Origin: Acetobacteraceae bacterium
GTDB taxonomy: Bacteria > Pseudomonadota > Alphaproteobacteria > Acetobacterales > Acetobacteraceae
DNA length: 64,000 nt
NCBI GenBank assembly: GCA_947371015.1
Contig: CANBNK010000010.1
Span: 1-64,000, forward strand
Direction: 5' to 3'
Below, piece by piece: positions 43,493 through 51,885 of the stretch (within the stretch, counting starts at the first letter, position 1; the number at the start of each line of letters is the position of its first letter). A model generated the notes under the pieces. That model was given only the letters and a program-made list of their open reading frames with translations. It ran no database searches and was not told the DNA's origin. The position numbers and the translations under genes are program-made.

Positions 43493-44631
43493 TCAGTCCT
43501 GTTCGCCTGTTCGGGGCGCTGCTGTTGCTCTTGCCGCTGATCGGCTGCGGCGGGCAAGCCCAACGGCCGAGCTTCGGCGGCTCCGCCCAGGTGGAGGCAC
43601 CGCCGCCGCTGCCGCAGATCGCCCGCACCCGGGTGGGCCTGCTGCTGCCGCTGACCGGCGCCAACCGCTCGCTCGGCAGCGCCATGTTCAACGCGGCGCA
43701 GCTCGCCTTGTTCGACCAGGCCGACCCGCGAGTGGAGTTCCTGCCGCAGGATACCGCCGGCACCCCATCCGGCGCGGCCGAGGCTACCCGCCTGGCGCTG
43801 GGCGCCGGGGCCCGGGTGCTGGCCGGGCCGCTGACCGGCGCCGAGGCCGCCGCCGCCGCCCTGCCCGCCCGCGCCGGCCGCCTGCCGATGCTGGCCTTCA
43901 CCAATGACGACACCGCCGCCGGCAACGGCGTCTGGGTGCTCGGCGTCACGCCGTCGCAGCAGGTTGGCCGCATGGTCGGTGCCGCCGCTGCCGCTGGGGC
44001 GCAACGCTTCGCCATGCTGGGGCAGGATGACGCCTTCGGTCGCCGCATGGCCCAGCAGCTGCGCGCCCGGCTGGCCAGCGCCGGCCTGCCGCCGCCCTTC
44101 GTGCTGCTGCACCCGCCGCGGATCGACATGGCCCAGGCGGTGCGCGACATCGCCAACCTGGCCGGCGAGGCGCCGGTGGATGCCTTGCTGCTGGTGGAAA
44201 CCGGGCTGGCCGCGCGCAACGCCGCCATCGCCATCCCCGCTGTCTTCCCCAAGCCGCCGCGCATCCTGGGCACCGCGCTCTGGGCGCTGGACACCACGCT
44301 GGCCCAGGAACCCGCCCTTGCCGGTGCCTGGTTCCCCGGCGCCGATCCCCAGGCCCGCCAGGGTTTTGAGAGTCGCTACCAGGCCGCCTTCGGCGAACGC
44401 CCGCCGCGGCTGGCCGGCGTGGCCTATGACGCCGCCGGGCTGGCCGCCCGCGCGGCGCGGGATGGCGGCGGCGCGCTGCCGGTGGGCGAGGCCTTCCTCG
44501 GCGCCGATGGCCCGTTGCGGCTGCTGGCGGATGGCCAGGTCGCCCGCGGCCTGGCGGTCTTCGCGCTGGACCCCTCGGGCGAGCCGAAGCTGGTGGAGCC
44601 GGCCCCGGTGCCCGGCGCCGCTGGAAGCTAG
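43480..44631 (+). CDS. LpoA-like penicillin-binding protein activator lipoprotein
   Basis: 383 residues. The start is taken as TTG 43480 because GGGAGG lies 5 bases upstream and a lipoprotein signal follows directly (lipobox PLIGC). The mature part has the periplasmic-binding-protein type I fold (RVGLLLPLTGANRSLGSAMFNAAQLALFD). Homologues of LpoA/YraM stimulate PBP1A in the outer membrane. Divergent from rsmI; the PhoR-like gene starts one base after its stop. Confidence 0.88.
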   Translation: MPLAFSPVRLFGALLLLLPLIGCGGQAQRPSFGGSAQVEAPPPLPQIARTRVGLLLPLTGANRSLGSAMFNAAQLALFDQADPRVEFLPQDTAGTPSGAAEATRLALGAGARVLAGPLTGAEAAAAALPARAGRLPMLAFTNDDTAAGNGVWVLGVTPSQQVGRMVGAAAAAGAQRFAMLGQDDAFGRRMAQQLRARLASAGLPPPFVLLHPPRIDMAQAVRDIANLAGEAPVDALLLVETGLAARNAAIAIPAVFPKPPRILGTALWALDTTLAQEPALAGAWFPGADPQARQGFESRYQAAFGERPPRLAGVAYDAAGLAARAARDGGGALPVGEAFLGADGPLRLLADGQVARGLAVFALDPSGEPKLVEPAPVPGAAGS

Positions 44632-44632
44632 C

Positions 44633-46015
44633 ATGACCTCGCCGCGCCGGGTGTTCAGGGAAGCGCTGCTGGTCGGTGGCGTGCCGGCGTTGGTGCTGCT
44701 GACGTTGTGGCTGAGTGGCGCGCTCGCGACCCGTGCCGCCGCCCAGGCGCTGGTTGTCTGTGCGCTCGCGGCGGTCGGCGTCGGCTGGCTGTGGGTACAC
44801 ACCCTGGCCCGGCTGGCGGAGGCGTTGCGCCGCGGCGAACAGGGCGGCTTCTACCTGGCCGAGACCACTCCGCTGCTGCCGGAGGCCGCCGAGGTGGCCG
44901 ATGGGGTGCGCCGCATGGCCCGCAACCTGGAAGAACGCACCGCCCTGGTCAGCCAATTGCGAGACGCCGATGGCGCCATCGTGGAAGGCCTGCCCGACCC
45001 GCTGCTGGTGCTGGCGGCGGACCGCCAGCCGCTGCGCGCCAATGCCGCCGCCCGTGCCGTCTTCGGCGCCGACACCGCCGCCCTGCTGCGCCACCCCGCG
45101 CTGGCCGAGGCCGCCGACCGCGCCCTGGCCGAGCGCCGCCCGCAGCTGGCCGACCTGGTGCTGCCGGTGCCGGTGCTGCGCGAGGTGCAGGCCCAGGTGA
45201 TCCCGATGCTGCCGCCGCTGCCCGGTGGCGGCGCCCTGCTGGTGGTGGTCTCCGACCGCACGCGCGAACGCCAGGTGGAGCGGATGCGCGCCGACTTCGT
45301 GGCCAATGCCAGCCACGAGCTGCGCACGCCCCTGGCCAGCCTGATCGGCTTCATCGAAACCCTGCGTGGCCCGGCCGAGGACGACGCCCCGGCCCGCGCC
45401 CGCTTCCTGCAGATCATGGCCGAGCAGTCCGAGCGGATGCGTCGCCTGATCGACGACCTGCTGGGCCTGTCGCGCATCGAGATCACCGAGCACCAGGCCC
45501 CCGCCGGCCGGGCCGAGCTGGCCGGGCTGGTGCGCTCCGAGGTCGCCGCCCTGGCGCCGCTGCTGCAAGCCCGCAAGGTCAAGCTGGAACTGGTGCTGGA
45601 GGAGGCGCTGGTGGCCGCCCCGGCAGACCCCGACCAGCTGGCCCAGGTGGTGCGCAACCTGCTGGAGAACGCCATCCGCCACGGCCGCGCCGGCGGCGAG
45701 GTGGTGCTGCGCATCGTGGCGGCGGACCAATCCGGCCAGCCCGGCCTGGTGCTCAGCGTCAGCGATGACGGCCCGGGCATTCCCAAGGAACACATCCCAC
45801 GGCTGACCGAACGTTTTTATCGGGTGGACCGCGGCCGCAGCCGCGCCGCCGGCGGCACCGGGCTGGGGCTGGCCATCGTCAAGCACATCGTCAACCGACA
45901 TCGTGGCCGGCTGACCATCGAGAGCCCACCCGGCAGCGGCGCCTGCTTCAAGGTCTGGCTGCCCGCCGCCGAACCGGCGACGACCCGGCGCCTGGAAACC
46001 CCCGCCGAGACGTGA
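44633..46015 (+). CDS. PhoR-like sensor histidine kinase
   Basis: 460 residues. Two N-terminal membrane helices (~12-30, 36-55), a PAS-like region (~112-205), HisKA with the phospho-acceptor His 228 (ANASHELRTPLASL), N-box RNLLENAIRHG, G1 DDGPGIP and G2 GTGLGLAIV. The layout matches PhoR of the phosphate regulon, but no response regulator or pst genes are adjacent, so the partner is unknown. Starts 1 base after the LpoA-like gene. Confidence 0.88.
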   Translation: MTSPRRVFREALLVGGVPALVLLTLWLSGALATRAAAQALVVCALAAVGVGWLWVHTLARLAEALRRGEQGGFYLAETTPLLPEAAEVADGVRRMARNLEERTALVSQLRDADGAIVEGLPDPLLVLAADRQPLRANAAARAVFGADTAALLRHPALAEAADRALAERRPQLADLVLPVPVLREVQAQVIPMLPPLPGGGALLVVVSDRTRERQVERMRADFVANASHELRTPLASLIGFIETLRGPAEDDAPARARFLQIMAEQSERMRRLIDDLLGLSRIEITEHQAPAGRAELAGLVRSEVAALAPLLQARKVKLELVLEEALVAAPADPDQLAQVVRNLLENAIRHGRAGGEVVLRIVAADQSGQPGLVLSVSDDGPGIPKEHIPRLTERFYRVDRGRSRAAGGTGLGLAIVKHIVNRHRGRLTIESPPGSGACFKVWLPAAEPATTRRLETPAET

Positions 46016-46023
46016 TCCTCAAT

Positions 46024-46239
46024 GCACGAAGGTGAAACCTTCGTGCGCCTCAGTCGCGTCGTGCGTCAGCACGCCTTTGGTATGTCGTGCGTCAGCACGC
46101 CTTTGGTATGTCGTGCGTCAGCACGCCTTTGGCATGTCGTGCGTCAGCACGCCTTTGGCATGTCGTGCGTCAGCACGCCTTTGGCATGTCGTGCGTCAGC
46201 ACGCCTTTGGCATGTCGTGTTCAGCACGCCTTTGGCGTG
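46024..46239. repeat. Hairpin plus 26-bp tandem array, seven copies
   Basis: A hairpin (arms GCACGAAGG/CCTTCGTGC, 46024-46046) precedes seven head-to-tail 26-bp units (46059-46239): six of 26 bp, the last 25 bp and degenerate. Each unit holds the dyad GTGC-GTCA-GCAC. No spacers, so not CRISPR; 26 is not a multiple of 3 and the apparent ORF cycles through frames, so it is not coding. It lies 3' of the PhoR-like gene and before a convergent gene end at 46285. Confidence 0.95.
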
Positions 46240-46284
46240 ACGCAAACCGCAGTCTCGAACTTCCTGCGCCCGGTATGAACCGCT

Positions 46285-47022
46285 TCAGCCGGGCAGCAAT
46301 TCCGCTCGCCAGGTCAGCACCAGCACGTCGCGGCAGCTTGGCCGCGACGGATCGGCCGGCCCCACCGGGGTCACGCCGTGCTTCACCCGGGTATCGTCCA
46401 CCAGCGCCGCGTCCAGCCGGTCCAGCAGCGTGAAGCGCGCCAGCTCGCGGTCATCGTCGTCGGTGACCAGGGTCTCGCCGCCCACCAGGTTGGTCCGCGC
46501 CAGCATGGCGATCAGCACCACATCCACGCCGTCATGGTGGACGCCCTCAGGCGTTGGGTAGCCCGGCGCGCCGGCCACGGCCTCGATGCGGAACTGGTGC
46601 ATCTCGACGAACCAATCCTGGCCCGGCTTGACGCTGTCGGCCACGTCCCGGCCTAGCGCCAGCAGTGCCTGCACCGGGGCCGAGGCGCCGATGGCGTCCT
46701 CCACCGGCGCGAACCAGCGGTCCACGCCGCCATTCAGCGTGTTGTGCACCACCGCCTGGAAATGCGGCTGATGCTCACCCCTGATATGCCCGGCAACGCC
46801 AGCGCGGGCGGTGAAATTGGCAATGCGGCGGCGCCGGTAGCGGCCGCCATCGGCCATGAAGCTGTCCACTTCCAGCCGTTCCCAGCTGGCGGCAAAGGCG
46901 TCCACCTGTTCGGCGCTGCCGGCGGCGCCCATCAACCCGGCCAGCCGCGCACCCGGCAGCATGGCAAAGCCCTGCGCCGCGATCTCGGCCTGCAACGCCG
47001 TGATGGGGGGCCGCGCGCTCAT
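46285..47022 (-). CDS. 2OG-Fe dioxygenase family protein
   Basis: 245 residues. Iron ligands H163-D164 region (PEGVHHDGVDVVLI) and H215 (RVKHGVTPV), with MHQFRIEA ahead, match the 2OG-Fe dioxygenase family (PF10014 type), some members of which hydroxylate free amino acids. The ATG overlaps the stop of the CCG Fe-S gene (ATGA). Substrate unknown. Confidence 0.85.
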   Translation of the reverse strand: MSARPPITALQAEIAAQGFAMLPGARLAGLMGAAGSAEQVDAFAASWERLEVDSFMADGGRYRRRRIANFTARAGVAGHIRGEHQPHFQAVVHNTLNGGVDRWFAPVEDAIGASAPVQALLALGRDVADSVKPGQDWFVEMHQFRIEAVAGAPGYPTPEGVHHDGVDVVLIAMLARTNLVGGETLVTDDDDRELARFTLLDRLDAALVDDTRVKHGVTPVGPADPSRPSCRDVLVLTWRAELLPG

Positions 47023-47831
47023 GGCGCTGATGTCGCCAGGTTGGCGTTCGGCGCGGCTTCCGCCACGACAGCATCACCCAGCGGCGGCACATCCCGCGTC
47101 ATGCCGGCCAGTACCTCGGCCACATGGCGCACCTTCACCGAGGAGCCTTCGCGCTTCAGCCGGCCCGCCATGTTCAGCAGGCAGCCGAGGTCGCCGGCCA
47201 GCAGCGTATCGGCCCCCGTGGCGGCGATATCGGCGGTCTTGTCGCTGACCATACGCGTCGAAATGTCCGGGTACTTCACGCAGAAGGTGCCGCCGAAGCC
47301 GCAGCAGACTTCGGGGTTCTCCATTTCCTTCAGCGCCAGCCCCTCGATGCTGGCCAGCAGCGTGCGCGGCTGCGCCTTGACGCCCAGCTCCCGCAGGCCA
47401 GAGCAACTGTCGTGATAGGTGACCAGGCCGTCGTAGTGCGCGGCGACGCGGGTCTGGCCGCGCACATCCACCAGGAAGCTGACCAGCTCATGCGTCTTGG
47501 CGGCCAGCGCATCGGCGCGGGCGCGGCCCTGGGGGTCGTCCTCGAACAGGGAGGGATAATGATGCGCGATCATCCCGGCGCAGGAGCCACTCGGCGCCAC
47601 GACGTAGTCGTAGGGCAAGAAGGCGTCGATCACCGCGCGGGCCAGGTCGCGCGTGGTCGCGCGGTCCCCGGTGTTGAAGGCGGGCTGGCCGCAGCAGGTC
47701 TGGCTGGGGGGCACTTCCACCGTGCAGCCGGCGGCCTCCAGCAGCTGGATGGCGGCAAAGCCGACATTGGGCCGGTAGAGATCCACCAGGCAGGTGACGA
47801 AGAGCGCGACGCGCGGCTTGGTCTGGGACAT
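47019..47831 (-). CDS. CCG-motif (Fe-S)-binding protein, LutA/YkgE family
   Basis: 270 residues with two cysteine-rich CCG domains: PSQTCCGQPAFNTGD and NPEVCCGFGGTFCVKYP, plus VTCLVDLYRPNVGFAAIQLLE at the N-terminus. LutA-type proteins form lactate-oxidising complexes with LutB and LutC; neither partner is here, and a dioxygenase gene follows instead. The ATG at 47831 is preferred; the one at 47837 is equally possible. The 47832-48126 gap is GC-rich with hairpins and no convincing gene. Confidence 0.85.
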   Translation of the reverse strand: MSQTKPRVALFVTCLVDLYRPNVGFAAIQLLEAAGCTVEVPPSQTCCGQPAFNTGDRATTRDLARAVIDAFLPYDYVVAPSGSCAGMIAHHYPSLFEDDPQGRARADALAAKTHELVSFLVDVRGQTRVAAHYDGLVTYHDSCSGLRELGVKAQPRTLLASIEGLALKEMENPEVCCGFGGTFCVKYPDISTRMVSDKTADIAATGADTLLAGDLGCLLNMAGRLKREGSSVKVRHVAEVLAGMTRDVPPLGDAVVAEAAPNANLATSAP

Positions 47832-48126
47832 GGGCATCAACTTAGGCAGGGTTGCGTCAGTACGGAAGCGCGGACAGCGCGGGGCTGACGCGCAGCCAAG
47901 GCGAGGGGGCGTGCCGGGCTGAGATGCCCGAGTGCGCCGGACAGCAACGCGAGGGCCGCTGCGCACTGGCTTGGGCGGGCCGAGCGGCCCCAGACGCCAG
48001 ACACAGGCCGGCCCAAAGGAAAAATGCCGGCGCTAACCAACCCGCTGTCAGGCGCCGGGCGCGGGGCCAAACGCCAGCCCCAGGCCAGCGCCAACCGGGG
48101 CGTCGCCGCCCCGGCCGTCGAAGCTC

Positions 48127-48789
48127 CTAGACGCTCCGCGTGGCGACAAGCCGCCAGGTCGGGTCCGGGCTGCGCAGGTCGCGCTGGAAGGTCCACAAAT
48201 CGGTCAGCTCGGTCACGCCGTCATGGCCATGCGCCACGCTGCCATCGGCCGCCATGGTGATGTTCATCTGTTCGGTCACGAACCTCACCGTCACATCGGC
48301 GGTGCTGCCGCGCAGGTCGGCGGCGTCGATCGCCAGTTCCGTCACGCCGCGCACCTCGGTGCGCTGGGTTTCGTGCGCCTGTTCGCGGGCGCTGATGGCG
48401 TGCTCGAAGCCGGCATAGCTGTCGTCGCTCAACAGCGGCTTCAGCGTGGCGCGGTCGCCAGCGGCGAAGGCGCTGACGATCATGCGGAACGCGCCCTCGG
48501 CCCCAGCCAGGAAGCGATAGGCATCGAAGCTTGGGTCCTCGGCGCCGATGCGGCTCAACGCCTGGCCGGGCGGGGTCCGCGCATCCGGCACCACCAGATG
48601 CGGCTGGCCGGGCTGCGCTGCCTGGGGCGCGCCGCCGGGGCGGGTTTCCGCCGGGCGTGCGCCTGGGGCCGCCACCGGCTGGGCCGGGCGTTCGTAGCCG
48701 GTGCGCTTGCCCAGCACGCTGCGTAGCCGCAGCACCAGGAAAGCCGCGACCATGCCGAACAGGATCAGTTCCGCGGTACCGCCCGACAT
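48127..48789 (-). CDS. Tim44/TimA-like domain protein
   Basis: 220 residues. One N-terminal membrane helix (AELILFGMVAAFLVLRLRSVLGKRTGYER), a Pro/Ala linker, and the Tim44-like domain (FRMIVSAFAAGDRATLKPLLSDDSYAGFEHAI ... VTELTDLWTFQRDLRSPDPTWRLVAT). This gene usually sits near secB in alphaproteobacteria, as here. GGAG about 9 bases before ATG 48789. Role presumed in the cell envelope; not well defined. Confidence 0.92.
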   Translation of the reverse strand: MSGGTAELILFGMVAAFLVLRLRSVLGKRTGYERPAQPVAAPGARPAETRPGGAPQAAQPGQPHLVVPDARTPPGQALSRIGAEDPSFDAYRFLAGAEGAFRMIVSAFAAGDRATLKPLLSDDSYAGFEHAISAREQAHETQRTEVRGVTELAIDAADLRGSTADVTVRFVTEQMNITMAADGSVAHGHDGVTELTDLWTFQRDLRSPDPTWRLVATRSV

Positions 48790-48956
48790 TGCATGAACTC
48801 CTTTTCACGTTGATAGATAGGGGCTGCGACGTGCCGCCGCAACGGCACACGTGCGCCATTGCCACAGCTAACCCCCAGCGGCATCGCCGCAGCCCTTGCC
48901 GCCGCCGGCCGGGCCGGCTATCGCCAGCCAACCTTCCCGCTGATGGAACCGCCCTG

Positions 48957-49532
48957 ATGATCCTGCTGCGCCACGGCCAGAGCGAGTTCAACCTGCATTT
49001 TTCCGAGACCAAGAAGGACCCGGGCATCCCGGACCCCAAGCTGACCCCGCTGGGCCACCAGCAGGCGCGGCAGGCGGCGGATGAACTGGCCGGCGAGAGC
49101 ATCGAGCGCATCCTCTGCTCGCCCTATACCCGCGCCCTGCAGACCGCCGAGGCGGTGGCGCACCGGCTGAAGCTACCTGTCATCGTCACGCCGCAGGTGC
49201 GGGAACGCTACGCTTTCTCCTGCGACATCGGCACCCCGACCACGGAACTGGCCCGCGCCTGGCCGCAGCTGGATATGTCCCACCTGGACGAGATCTGGTG
49301 GCCGGTGATCGAGGAGCCTGACCACCAAATAGAAGCCCGCGCCCGGCTGTTCCGCGGCGAGATGGCGGCCATTCCGGCCTGGCGCAACACGCTGGTGGTC
49401 TGCCACTGGGGCTTCATCCTGGCCATGACCGGGGAGCGCAAGCAGAACGGCGAATGGCTGCGCTGCGACGTGACCGGGCCACCGCCGGCCGATATCGTCT
49501 GGCGGCAATACCAGGCACCGCCAAAGCCGTAG
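48957..49532 (+). CDS. Histidine phosphatase family protein (phosphoglycerate mutase-like)
   Basis: 191 residues. Phospho-acceptor His 6 in LLRHGQSEFN, SPYTRALQTAE, and the second His in VVCHWGFI. Family includes phosphoglycerate mutases and many phosphatases; the substrate is undefined. An overlapping mini-ORF (ATG 48942, MEPP, stop TGA 48954-48956) ends just before the ATG and might couple translation. Divergent from the Tim44-like gene. Confidence 0.9.
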   Translation: MILLRHGQSEFNLHFSETKKDPGIPDPKLTPLGHQQARQAADELAGESIERILCSPYTRALQTAEAVAHRLKLPVIVTPQVRERYAFSCDIGTPTTELARAWPQLDMSHLDEIWWPVIEEPDHQIEARARLFRGEMAAIPAWRNTLVVCHWGFILAMTGERKQNGEWLRCDVTGPPPADIVWRQYQAPPKP

Positions 49533-49566
49533 CACCCGAAGCGGCCCGGGGCGCAGCGGCGGCGGG

Positions 49567-49616
49567 GCGCACCCCACCTCGCGCGCCGGCGGCGCACCCC
49601 ACCTCGCGCGCCGGCG
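49567..49616. repeat. 25-bp tandem duplication 3' of the histidine phosphatase gene
   Basis: Two identical 25-bp units (49567-49591, 49592-49616) in the short gap before secB. GC-rich with no coding sense. Confidence 0.9.
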
Positions 49617-49683
49617 GCGCGACCCTTCCAGCCAACCGCCCCCCGTGCTAGGCGCCGGCACCCAAGCACAAAGGCGCCGCGCC

Positions 49684-50163
49684 ATGTCCGATATGCCTCC
49701 CGCCCAGTCCCCCAACGGCGACCCCGCCCAGGGCCCGCTGGTGCTGAACATCCAGTACACCAAGGACCTCTCCTTCGAGGTGCCTGGCGCGCCCGAGATT
49801 TACGCCACCCTGCGCGAGCCGCCGCGCGTTGACCTGCAGCTGGACGTGCAGGCCCGCCCGGTCGAGGCCGGCGGCAATGTCTATGAGATCGCGCTGCAGA
49901 TCCGCGCCGACGCCCAGGCCCAGGGCCAGACCTGCTTCATCGCGGAGCTGACCTACTGCGGCATCTTCACCATCAACGTGCCGCAGGAACACCTGGAGCC
50001 GGTGCTGCTGGTGGAATGCCCGCGCCTGCTGTTCCCCTTCGCCCGCAACATCCTGGCGGAAGTGACGCGTGACGGCGGCTTCCCGCCGGTGATGCTGCAG
50101 CCGATCGACTTCGTCGCGCTGTGGCAGCAGCGCCGCGGCGAGGAAACCGTCGGCAACGCCTGA
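49684..50163 (+). CDS. secB: Protein-export chaperone SecB
   Basis: 159 residues, full length. LNIQYTKDLSFEVPGAPEIYATL and VPQEHLEPVLLVECPRLLFPFARNILAEVTRDGGFPPVMLQPIDFVALW are SecB signatures. Holds preproteins unfolded and hands them to SecA. ATG 49684 starts the typical N-terminus MSDMPPAQ; the upstream ATG is not used. Member of the alphaproteobacterial origin-proximal gene set. Confidence 0.97.
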   Translation: MSDMPPAQSPNGDPAQGPLVLNIQYTKDLSFEVPGAPEIYATLREPPRVDLQLDVQARPVEAGGNVYEIALQIRADAQAQGQTCFIAELTYCGIFTINVPQEHLEPVLLVECPRLLFPFARNILAEVTRDGGFPPVMLQPIDFVALWQQRRGEETVGNA

Positions 50164-50235
50164 GACCAAGCGCCCCGCCGCCCGTACGCCGGGCGGCGGA
50201 CCCGGGCGGCCCGATGCCGCCGCCCCCGCGGCGTC

Positions 50236-50309
50236 GCGCCCGCCCGGCGCGCCAGCATTTTGCGCCCGCCCGGCGCGCCAGCATTTTCGCGCCCGCCCGG
50301 CGCGCGCCC
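50236..50309. repeat. 26-bp tandem repeat (about 2.8 copies) 3' of secB
   Basis: Units at 50236-50261 and 50262-50287, each ending CAGCATTTT, and a partial third that starts one base later. Each carries the GCCCGGCGCGCC core. The rest of 50164-50670 holds no clear gene; it contains a DnaA-box match at 50589 and a small hairpin just before the next ATG. Confidence 0.85.
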
Positions 50310-50588
50310 CGTGGCACCCTCGAACATGCCTGCCGCATGCCCCCGAAATCGCGCTTCACGCTCGATGGCCGAGGCGTACTTGCAGCACGACCGCCGCGAC
50401 GCCGCGCTACCGGCCACCCTTGCCGCGGGCTGTACCGGCACCCTCAACCCGGCAGGCGGGTATTCCGCGACGCCGGGGAATCGCCGGGGTTGCCAACGCG
50501 ACAAGTCTGCACGCCGTCCGACCAGCGTGCTGCAGTGCACACCCTGTGCAGACCGAATAGGTGACAGACTCGCCCATAGGTTGAAATC

Positions 50589-50597
50589 TGTGGATAA
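50589..50597 (-). promoter_or_regulatory. Perfect DnaA box upstream of the DegT gene
   Basis: TTATCCACA on the minus strand, in a locally AT-richer stretch (50575-50645) ahead of the DegT gene. A single box could be a DnaA regulatory site or chance. Confidence 0.35.
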
Positions 50598-50645
50598 CCT
50601 TCGCGTTCGTACTTGAAACATTCATCATGCTGACGTCAAATCGTT

Positions 50646-50662
50646 CCAGGGAAAATCCCTGG
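50646..50662 (+). promoter_or_regulatory. Leader hairpin before the DegT start
   Basis: Arms CCAGGGA/TCCCTGG with loop AAA, ending 8 bases before ATG 50671 and occupying the place of the ribosome-binding site; no Shine-Dalgarno is otherwise visible. It may limit translation. Confidence 0.4.
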
Positions 50663-50670
50663 GTGACAGC

Positions 50671-51885
50671 ATGGCTCGACTCTGGCCTATCCCCTTACCG
50701 GCGGCGCATCAGGCGCCCCTCTCATTGCGGCTTCCCCGCGCGGAAGCCAGGTCGGACAAGGTCTGGCTCTCACCACCACATCTGGCGGGCGGTGAGATGT
50801 CGGCCCTGCAGGCGACACTGGAATCAGGCTGGGTTGCCCCGGCCGGCCCGGTGCCGGAAGCCTTCGAGGCCGCGATCGCGGAAGCCACCGGCATTCGCCA
50901 CGTGGTTGCAGTCGCCTCCGGTACCGCTGCGCTGCATCTGGGGTATCGCTGCCTTGACCTGCAACCGGGGGATGAAGTCTGGACCTCCTCCCTCACCTTC
51001 GTCGCCTCCGTGGCGCCCGCCGTGCAGATGGGCGCCCGGCCGCGCTTCCTGGATGTCTGCCCGGAAAGCTGGACGCTGGACCCCAACCTGCTGGCCGATG
51101 CGCTGGCCCGCGCCGGCCGCACCGGCCGCCTGCCCCGCGCCGTGGTGCCGGTGGACCTTTACGGCCAATGCGCCGACCTCGCGACCATCCGCGCCATCTG
51201 CGACCGGTGGGGCGTGCCCGTGCTCAGCGACAGCGCCGGCGGTATGGGCGCCATACAGCGCGGCCGCCATGCCGGGGTGGGGGCGCAGCTTGCCGCCTTC
51301 AGCTTCAACGGCAACAAGATCATCACCGCTGGCGGCGGCGGTGCCCTGGCCAGCGAGGATGCCGCGCTGATCGCGCGCGCGCGGCACCTGGCCACCCAGG
51401 CGAAGGAGCCGGCGCCGCACTACCAGCACGAGACCACCGGGTTTTCCTATGGCCTGTCTTCGGTGCTCGCCGCCGTCGGGCTGGCGCAGCTGGCGGTGCT
51501 GGAGGACCGGGTCGTCGCCCGCCGCGCTATCTTCGAGGGCTATCGCCAGGGCCTCGGCGCCCTGCCCGGCCTCGGCTTCATGCCGGAGCCGGCCTGGGCG
51601 CGCAGCAGCCGCTGGCTCAGCACCATCCTGATCGACCCCGAGGCCTTCGGCGCCGACCGCGAGACCGTGCGCCGCGCCCTGGCCGCCGAGGGCATCGAGA
51701 GCCGGCCGGTGTGGAAGCCGCTGCACCTGCAGCCGGTGTTCCGCGGTGGGCCGAAGGGCGGTGGCACCGCCTTGGTGGCGGCCCGGCTGTTTGAACGCGG
51801 CCTTTGCCTGCCGTCCGGCAGCGCGCTGTCCGCGGCCGAGCAAGCCCGCGTGGTCCGCACCATCCGCGACAGCTGCACCGGCTGA
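50671..51885 (+). CDS. DegT/DnrJ/EryC1 family PLP-dependent aminotransferase
   Basis: 404 residues. PLP Lys 216 in FSFNGNKIITAGGGG; VASGTAALHLGYRCL, DEVWTSSLTFVASVAP and SDSAGGMGA (Asp 187) are family motifs. Makes amino sugars from keto-sugar nucleotides for surface polysaccharides. First gene of the polysaccharide run; the next GT overlaps its stop (TGATG). Confidence 0.93.
   Translation: MARLWPIPLPAAHQAPLSLRLPRAEARSDKVWLSPPHLAGGEMSALQATLESGWVAPAGPVPEAFEAAIAEATGIRHVVAVASGTAALHLGYRCLDLQPGDEVWTSSLTFVASVAPAVQMGARPRFLDVCPESWTLDPNLLADALARAGRTGRLPRAVVPVDLYGQCADLATIRAICDRWGVPVLSDSAGGMGAIQRGRHAGVGAQLAAFSFNGNKIITAGGGGALASEDAALIARARHLATQAKEPAPHYQHETTGFSYGLSSVLAAVGLAQLAVLEDRVVARRAIFEGYRQGLGALPGLGFMPEPAWARSSRWLSTILIDPEAFGADRETVRRALAAEGIESRPVWKPLHLQPVFRGGPKGGGTALVAARLFERGLCLPSGSALSAAEQARVVRTIRDSCTG

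Noticed and set aside
46059-46239. Possible CRISPR array
   Set aside because: Units are directly adjacent with no unique spacers, and no cas genes are in the window.
46022-46240. A short ORF across the 46-kb repeat
   Set aside because: The 26-bp unit is not a multiple of three, so the peptide cycles through frames; all three frames are open only because the unit lacks stops.
47837-48196. Minus-strand ORF of 119 codons between the CCG Fe-S and Tim44-like genes
   Set aside because: Overlaps the Tim44-like 3' end, has biased Ala/Pro/Arg composition and no start signal or family pattern.
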